Assembly: GCA_019429405.1 (NCBI GenBank)
Contig: JAHYIZ010000016.1
Span: forward strand, 1-57,627
Length of the DNA: 57,627 bases
Origin: Paracoccaceae bacterium
Lineage (GTDB): Bacteria > Pseudomonadota > Alphaproteobacteria > Rhodobacterales > Rhodobacteraceae
Direction: 5' to 3'
The position numbers were made by a program, and so were the translations under genes. Below the pieces are notes generated by a model, which did no database searches, was not told the origin of the DNA, and was given only the letters and a program-made list of their open reading frames with translations. Within the stretch, counting starts at the first letter, position 1, and each line of letters opens with the position of its first letter. Shown piece by piece: positions 52,639-57,627 of this stretch.

Positions 52639-53652
52639 TCAGACGTGGATATCCTTGAGCGTCGCGTAGAGCAGTTCGGGCGGTATCGGGTCGGGCGCGA
52701 CGTCTCCAAATCGGGTGAGTTCGGTCAGGATGCGCGCGTGGATATGGCGCCATGCCTGCTCGGTATCGACCTGGCGGGTTTGGCTGCCTTCTACCCCGGT
52801 CTCGCCCTCGACCACATACCAATCGCCGCCAGAAGCCATGAGGTCGGACCAGTATTCCCTGTTGCCGAACAGGTTCAGCCGGCCGCGCTTGCGCACGTTT
52901 TGCAGGCAAAGCGCGCGGGCGCGGGCCTCGCTCAGCGGCGCCGGTGGCGGTTTCGGGCGTGCGGGGCGCTTGCGCAACTGCGCCAGCGCCGACGTCAGCA
53001 GCACCGCATGGGTTTCGTGGTCGGTCGGAAACTCGGTCGCCACCTCGGCGCCCAGGCGCATTTGAGACAGCATCGGCGCCCAGGTGTGCCAGAGGTTGAC
53101 GCGGGGCAGCAGGCGGGCGGCGAAATCGGGGGGCAGCGCCACCGCGCCCATCGGCAGCACATCAAGCTCGAAGAATGCCTCGGCGGGGGCGAAGCCTTCG
53201 TTCAGCACCACATGGTCGGGGCGGGCCAGCGGCGGGCGCGGGTCTGTGCCCCATGCGGGCCAGAGTCGCGCCGACGCCGCATCATCGAGAACGCCGGTGT
53301 AACGGACATGCGGGGCCACCAGAAAATAGGCATCGGGCAGCGGTTTCCGGCGCCCGCGAATGCGGATTTCCGCCTGAAAGAAGGTCGCGGGTGCCGCAGC
53401 CAGCAGGTCTTGCACCGCCTGCACCAGCGCGCCCGATCAAAGCGCAACCCCCCGGTCGGCCAGCGGTACGGTGGGAAGGAATGCCGCCTCGGGACCCCCG
53501 GTGAAGACCGGCACATGTGAACGCGGCAGCCGGGGGTTGAATGTGCCCTCGCAGATGTCGCGGTAAAGCCCCCAGTTCAGGAATTTCAGCGCACCGTAAG
53601 GGTCGGGCGGGTTTGCGGCGCCGATCACGCGGAAATCGGGGGGCAAGGGCAT
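52639..53652 (-). pseudogene. Unrecognised gene split by an in-frame UGA
   Basis: Reading from ATG 53652, the frame runs 71 codons to a TGA at 53437-53439, then continues in the same frame without further stops to 52639. The two parts read as one protein: ...LADRGVAL-stop-SGALVQAVQDLLAAAPATFFQ.... The rest shows RGRRKPLPDAYFLVAPHV and ends LLYATLKDIHV. I cannot name the family. Either a nonsense mutation has inactivated the gene, or the second part (from an internal start) is translated alone. Codon use remains normal on both sides, so decay is recent. Confidence 0.65.
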
Positions 53653-53824
53653 TCTCCTGTCTTGTCCATCCAAGCCTAGGTTTGCCTCCGTGACCGGTCA
53701 AGAAATCCGCGGTTCGTGCATTCCGAGTTCATTGAAGCTGCTTGCACCGCCGCGCTCGTTGCGGTGAAACTGTCGGCGGAAGCCACGGTCAGTGCGGGCG
53801 GGGCGCGGGTGCCGGGGGCGGGTC

Positions 53825-54751
53825 ATGTGGTGGTTTGTGGTGGCGGTGCTGGTGCTTCTGGTGCTTCTGGTGCTGGCCGAACTGAAGACCGCGCGCCACG
53901 ATGGCACGCTGGTGAAAACCCACCCCTACCGGCAGATGATGCCCTATCTGATGCCGACGCCGAACGGCGCAATCGCGTATTACGATGAATATGTGCGCGC
54001 CGAGGCCTTGCTTGACTACATCGCCGCGCAGCGGGCACTGGGCTGCGATGTTGATGTGACCGACTGCCTGTTGGCGGCGATTGCTGTGGCGCTGGACGAA
54101 GTGCCCAAGGTCAACCGCTTCATGGTCGGGCGCAGGCTTTATCAGCGCCGGGTGCGCAAGCTTTCGTTCTCGGTGCTGCGCCGCAAGCAAGACCGGAGCG
54201 CGAAGGTTTCGGCGGTGCATCTGACGGTGGGCGATGCCTGGGCCTTCGACGATCTGCACCACGCGGTGCAAGACTGCATCGCGGTTGAGCGGTCGGGTCG
54301 GCAGACCTACACCGACAAGGAGCTGCGCCTGACGCTCAGCCTGCCGCGGCTGGTGCTTGGCCCGGCAGTGGCGGCGCTGAAATGGCTCGATGCGCGCAAC
54401 CTGTTGCCGGCGCCGTTCATTGCCAATGATCCGCTCTATTGCAGCGCGTTTCTGGCCAATCTTGGCAGCATCGGCATGCGCCCAGGATACCATCACCTTT
54501 ACGATTGGGGCAATTGCCCGATCTTCGTGGTGGCAGGCAAGATCGGGCCGATGCCTATGGTAGATGAGGGCGCGGTGGCGGTGCGGCAAGTGCTGCATCT
54601 GCGCATCAGTTTCGATGAGCGGATCGACGACGGGTTGAACGCCAATGATGCGGTAATCGCGGTGAAGGCGGTGCTGGAAGACCCGTTCGCGCGGCTGGGC
54701 TGCCTGCACGCCGATGGCAGCGACCGGGTGGCGCTGACTGCGCGCGCCTGA
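53825..54751 (+). CDS. Membrane-anchored E2-like acyltransferase homologue lacking the catalytic His
   Basis: The 308-residue product starts with one membrane helix (WWFVVAVLVLLVLLVLAEL). It continues as a stand-alone catalytic domain of the 2-oxoacid dehydrogenase acyltransferase/CAT fold, with no lipoyl or E3-binding domain. The active-site motif, normally DHRxxDG, reads SFDERIDDG near residues 262-270, so the catalytic histidine is glutamate. Other E2 features remain, for example AFLANLGSIGMRPGYHHLYDWG. It may have lost acyltransfer or changed chemistry. The ATG at 53825 follows GGGGGCGGG. Confidence 0.72.
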   Translation: MWWFVVAVLVLLVLLVLAELKTARHDGTLVKTHPYRQMMPYLMPTPNGAIAYYDEYVRAEALLDYIAAQRALGCDVDVTDCLLAAIAVALDEVPKVNRFMVGRRLYQRRVRKLSFSVLRRKQDRSAKVSAVHLTVGDAWAFDDLHHAVQDCIAVERSGRQTYTDKELRLTLSLPRLVLGPAVAALKWLDARNLLPAPFIANDPLYCSAFLANLGSIGMRPGYHHLYDWGNCPIFVVAGKIGPMPMVDEGAVAVRQVLHLRISFDERIDDGLNANDAVIAVKAVLEDPFARLGCLHADGSDRVALTARA

Positions 54752-54790
54752 GGCAAGGGGACATCACGCAGGGGCACATAACGCAGCGGC

Positions 54791-54849
54791 GGGGGGCCGT
54801 CTGCCCCCCGAGTCGCCCGTGCCGGGCGTCTGCCCCCCGAGGATATTTG
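54791..54849. terminator. Hairpin plus CCCCCCGAGGATATTTG motif between convergent genes
   Basis: A G-run/C-run stem at about 54791-54808 and the 17-base motif at 54833-54849 lie between the acyltransferase-like gene (plus) and hrpB (minus). The motif equals that at 16881-16897. The hairpin probably ends both transcripts. Confidence 0.6.
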
Positions 54850-54863
54850 CACCAAGGCAAGCA

Positions 54864-57329
54864 TCAGGTGCCGCGCGGCTTGGCGCGCAGGGTCGGGGCC
54901 GCCGCGCGCGGGTCTTCGGGCCAGGGGTGGCGCGGGTAGCGGCCACGCATGTCGCGGCGCACATCGGCATAGGATGTGGCCCAGAAGCCCGGCAGGTCTT
55001 GCGTGACCTGCACCGGTTTGCCGCCGGGTGACAGCAGCGTAAGCCGCAGCGGCAGGCGGCGCGGGCCGACGCAGGGGTGGGTGCGCTGGCCGAAAAGCTC
55101 TTGCAGGCGCAGCGCGATGCCGGGGGCCTCGCCCTCGTAATCAATCGGCACCGCGCGCCCCAGCGGCGTGGTGAAATGCGCGGGGGCCTGGGTGTCGAGC
55201 GTCTGGCGCTGCGCGTGGGTCAGCATCGCGCGCAAGGGTTCGGCAAGGTCGAGCGCGCGCAGTTCCGCCTCGGTGCGGCGGCTGCCAAGGAAAGGCGCAA
55301 GCCAGCCCTGGGCGCTGGCCAGAAGTGCCGTGTCAGAGACATCTGGCATATCGGCGCCTTCGCGGTGCAAAAGTGCCATGCGCGCGCGCAGGCGGCGGGC
55401 GGGTTCGGAGAATACAAGCCCGATCTGGCGCAAACCTTCAAGCGCTGCGGCGGCGGTGGCCTCGGCGGGCGGGTCGGGCCAAGGCGCGTCAGACAGCACC
55501 AGCGCGCCAAATCGGTCTTGCCTGCGCGCCAGCACCCGGCCCTCGCGGCGCGACCATTCGCAAAGGTTCACGCGGCTGATCCGGGCGCCAAAGAGGCGGC
55601 GCAGGCTGGCCTCATCCAGCGCCACCGCTTGCCGGATGCGCGCCTCGCGCGGGTTGCCGTCAAGTTCGGTGGCGACGATCAGGCGGTTGCCTGCGAGCGG
55701 GTCGGCGGCGTCTAGCACCGCGCCCTTGCCACCCGAAAGCACAAAGCGCGCCGCCTCGCCCGCGCGGCGCAGGCCGATCCGGTCGGGGTAGGCGAGTGCT
55801 GCCATTTCCGCCAGCGAGAAGGCTTCGGGCGGCGGTTTCACCAGCTTTGCAAGGCGCCTGGCCTCAAGGCGCGCGCGCTCCACCACGCCCCGGTTCACGC
55901 GCTGCGGGTGGTCGGCTTCGAACCGGGCGGGGTTTCCCATGGCGCCAAGCCGCAGCGCGAGGTCGGCGGGCGCGCCCGGCCCCAGCGGGTCGCGCTCGGC
56001 CAGAAGGGCTGCGAGCGGGGCGGCGGCGGGCCCGGCGAGCACCAGCATATGCGCAAGGCGTGGGTGCAGCGGCAGCGCCGCCAGCGCATGGCCATGCGGC
56101 GTGATCCGCCCTGCGCCGTCGAGTGCCGCGAGGCCCGTCAGCAGCGCCCGCGCCTCGGCCAGCGCCGGGGCCGGGGGCGGCGTGAGAAAGGCAAGCTCGC
56201 CCGCCTCTGCCCCCCAGTTGGCCAGCTCCAGCGCCAGCCCCGCAAGGTCGGCGGTTTCGATCTCGGGCGGGGCAAAGGCGGCAAGCGCGCCTTCCTCGCC
56301 GCGCGACCAGAGCCGAAAGCAGACCCCCGGCGCTACCCGCCCTGCGCGGCCTTGCCGCTGCGCCGCCTCGGCGCGGCTGACCCGCTCGGTCACCAGCCGC
56401 GACATGCCTGAACCGGGGTCGAACCGCGCGCGGCGCGCGCGCCCCGCATCGACCACGACCCGCACATCTTCGATTGTTAGCGAGGTTTCGGCGATGGCGG
56501 TGGCCAGCACCACCTTGCGGCCTTCGGCCTGCGGCGCGATGGCGGCGCGTTGCGCGGCAAACTCCATCGCGCCGTAAAGCGGGCGGATCACCACGCCCTC
56601 GGGCAGTTTTGGGGCCAAGAGCGCGGCGGTGCGGCGGATCTCGGCCTCGCCGGGCAGGAACACCAGCACCCCGCCCGTGGTTTCGGCCAAGGCCTCGGCC
56701 ACCTTGGCCGCCACCGCTGCCTCAAGCCGCATTCCCGCCGCCAGCGGCCGTGCCAGCCAATGGGTCTCAACCGGAAAGGCGCGGCCTTCGGACACCAGCA
56801 CCGGCGCACCATCCAGAAGCGCCGCCACCGGGGCGGCGTCGAGCGTGGCTGACATCACCACCAGTTGCAGATCGGGGCGTAGCAGCCCCCGTGCCTGCCA
56901 CACCAGCGCCAGCCCGAGGTCGGCATTGAGCGAGCGTTCGTGAAACTCGTCAAAGATCACGCAGCCGACGCCGGCAAGGCTGGGGTCGGTTTGCAGCATA
57001 CGGGTGAGGATCCCCTCGGTTACCACCTCGATGCGGGTTGCGGCGCCTACCCGCGCCTCGCCCCGAATTCGGTAGCCCACGGTCTGCCCAGCCGCCTCGC
57101 CCAGCGTTTCGGCCAGCCGCTCGGCAGCGGCGCGCGCCGCCAGTCGGCGCGGTTCCAGCATCACGATCCGCCCCGTGACCCCGTGCAGCAGCGCCAGCGG
57201 CACCCGCGAGGTCTTGCCCGCGCCGGGCGGCGCCACCAGCACGACGCAGCCCGCCGCGGCAAGGGTGCGCGCAAGTTCGGGCAGGATCGCGTCGATGGGA
57301 AGGGCTGGGGGCGGGAGGGGCTGCGACAT
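54864..57329 (-). CDS. hrpB: HrpB, DEAH-type ATP-dependent RNA helicase
   Basis: The 821-residue protein has RecA-like domains with Walker A LVAPPGAGKTSRVPLALL near 33-50, the Walker B box IFDEFHERSLNADLGL near 125-140 (DEFH in place of DEAH), SATLDAAPV as motif III, and motif VI QRQGRAGRVAPG. The HA2 and the HrpB-specific C-terminus follow (RRLPLRLTLLSPGGKPVQVTQDL, then GFWATSYADVRRDMRGRYPRHPWPEDP). Length fits the family. Its cellular RNA target is not known in most bacteria. Confidence 0.95.
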   Translation of the reverse strand: MSQPLPPPALPIDAILPELARTLAAAGCVVLVAPPGAGKTSRVPLALLHGVTGRIVMLEPRRLAARAAAERLAETLGEAAGQTVGYRIRGEARVGAATRIEVVTEGILTRMLQTDPSLAGVGCVIFDEFHERSLNADLGLALVWQARGLLRPDLQLVVMSATLDAAPVAALLDGAPVLVSEGRAFPVETHWLARPLAAGMRLEAAVAAKVAEALAETTGGVLVFLPGEAEIRRTAALLAPKLPEGVVIRPLYGAMEFAAQRAAIAPQAEGRKVVLATAIAETSLTIEDVRVVVDAGRARRARFDPGSGMSRLVTERVSRAEAAQRQGRAGRVAPGVCFRLWSRGEEGALAAFAPPEIETADLAGLALELANWGAEAGELAFLTPPPAPALAEARALLTGLAALDGAGRITPHGHALAALPLHPRLAHMLVLAGPAAAPLAALLAERDPLGPGAPADLALRLGAMGNPARFEADHPQRVNRGVVERARLEARRLAKLVKPPPEAFSLAEMAALAYPDRIGLRRAGEAARFVLSGGKGAVLDAADPLAGNRLIVATELDGNPREARIRQAVALDEASLRRLFGARISRVNLCEWSRREGRVLARRQDRFGALVLSDAPWPDPPAEATAAAALEGLRQIGLVFSEPARRLRARMALLHREGADMPDVSDTALLASAQGWLAPFLGSRRTEAELRALDLAEPLRAMLTHAQRQTLDTQAPAHFTTPLGRAVPIDYEGEAPGIALRLQELFGQRTHPCVGPRRLPLRLTLLSPGGKPVQVTQDLPGFWATSYADVRRDMRGRYPRHPWPEDPRAAAPTLRAKPRGT

Positions 57330-57395
57330 GCCGCCTTATGCCGCGCGCAGCGGCCCGTTGCAAAGCCTAGCTTCGCTCGCGGCGCTGCGGCGCGG

Positions 57396-57505
57396 TCACG
57401 CGGGAACGTAGCGCAGCCTGACCTCCCCCGCGTCGATGCGGTCGCTGGCTACAAGGCGCAGCGGCGGCACCGGGCCTTGAGCGCGCGCAGGAGTGCCGAT
57501 GTGAT
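57396..57505 (-). pseudogene. C-terminal remnant of a gene truncated by the IS110 element
   Basis: On the minus strand a coherent frame reads HHIGTPARAQGPVPPL, then RLVASDRIDAGEVRLRYVPA, and stops at 57396. It has normal protein-like composition but no start, and it runs into the left end of the IS110-type element around 57505. The parent gene is not recognised. Confidence 0.45.
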
Positions 57506-57510
57506 GGAGT

Positions 57511-57587
57511 GGATGCCTCCCTCCCCTACGGCATCGCAATGTGCCAAGCTTTGGACGTTGAAACCAAGCAAATCGAAGGAGGCATCC
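57511..57587 (+). promoter_or_regulatory. IS110 left-end leader with inverted repeat over the ribosome site
   Basis: GGATGCCTCC at 57511-57520 is the exact complement of GGAGGCATCC at 57578-57587. The right arm contains the GGAGG ribosome site of the transposase, so folding would hide it. IS110 elements encode a bridge RNA in a non-coding end; this leader could hold part of it. Confidence 0.4.
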
Positions 57588-57627
57588 GTGAAAGAAGTTA
57601 CCATCATTGGCGTCGATCTGGCAAAGA
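57588..57627 (+). CDS. IS110-family transposase, N-terminus only (window ends)
   Basis: The GTG at 57588 after GAAGGAGG opens MKEVTIIGVDLAK, the RuvC-like start typical of IS110-family DEDD recombinases, with the first catalytic aspartate in GVDLAK. Only 13 codons lie inside the window. These enzymes insert without classical inverted repeats or long target duplications. Confidence 0.8.
   Translation, partial: MKEVTIIGVDLAK

Noticed and set aside
53437-53439. UGA as selenocysteine
   Set aside because: The surrounding sequence matches no selenoprotein context that I recognise and I see no obvious SECIS-like hairpin just downstream; nonsense mutation is simpler.

Overview
This 57.6 kb, GC-rich, densely packed window looks like chromosome from an alphaproteobacterium of the Rhodobacteraceae (Rhodobacter/Paracoccus/Roseobacter type). 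The pointers are a PhaAB-type fused Mrp antiporter operon, a motB-flgE-flgK-flgL-flgI flagellar block, dispersed intergenic CCCCCCGAGGATATTTG motifs, and GC-rich codon use that creates long antisense open frames (left out here). No species can be assigned from the sequence alone.

Core-like region, 1-28.4 kb. ubiG (ubiquinone synthesis) converges on a minus-strand operon: the six-gene Mrp Na+/H+ antiporter (mnhA-B fusion, C, D, E, F, G) followed by a class III aminotransferase and a glutamine-synthetase-like ligase. Divergently, 9.7-16.0 kb carries a TVP38-FAD oxidoreductase fusion, a CDP-alcohol phosphatidyltransferase and a YnjB-C-D ABC importer, recalling the uncharacterised E. coli ydjXYZ-ynjABCDEF neighbourhood. 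Two tandem NYN + OST-HTH genes, a TetR regulator, an RTX protein, a GNAT, a flavin reductase, the flagellar hook genes and a MAPEG protein follow.

Accessory region, 28.4-43.1 kb. A glutathione-dependent formaldehyde dehydrogenase lies divergent from a MEDS-domain (DcmR-like) regulator. Next come fossils: an IS end, a solitary antitoxin, an istB piece and an integrase piece. A catabolic cluster at 31.9-38.9 kb has a TRAP transporter, CitE-like lyase, two MaoC hydratases, a family III CoA-transferase and a GntR regulator. Its logic (CoA transfer, hydration, C-C cleavage) matches itaconate, mesaconate or citramalate breakdown. It is followed by an intact IS407-type IS3 element with a 4-bp target duplication, a tyrosine recombinase, an XRE regulator, two phage-like genes and a chimeric integrase/transposase remnant.

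Satellite, 43,075-52,441. The main finding is a 9.4 kb integrated element lodged in the 3' half of a tRNA-Cys gene and bounded by a perfect 47-bp direct repeat. It encodes a connector, large terminase, HNH nuclease, HK97-type major capsid protein, prohead protease and portal, a reverse-oriented XRE repressor, three unknown small early genes, an AlpA/excisionase-like protein and an integrase. No tail, lysis or replication genes are recognisable. This is the profile of a capsid-forming phage-inducible chromosomal island (cf-PICI): a satellite that would build its own heads and take tails from a helper phage. Its morphogenesis gene order is unusual (terL-HNH-capsid-protease-portal).

Right flank, 52.5-57.6 kb: intact tRNA-Cys, a gene broken by an in-frame UGA, a membrane-anchored E2-like acyltransferase with its catalytic His replaced, the helicase gene hrpB, and an IS110-family element running off the window that appears to truncate another gene.
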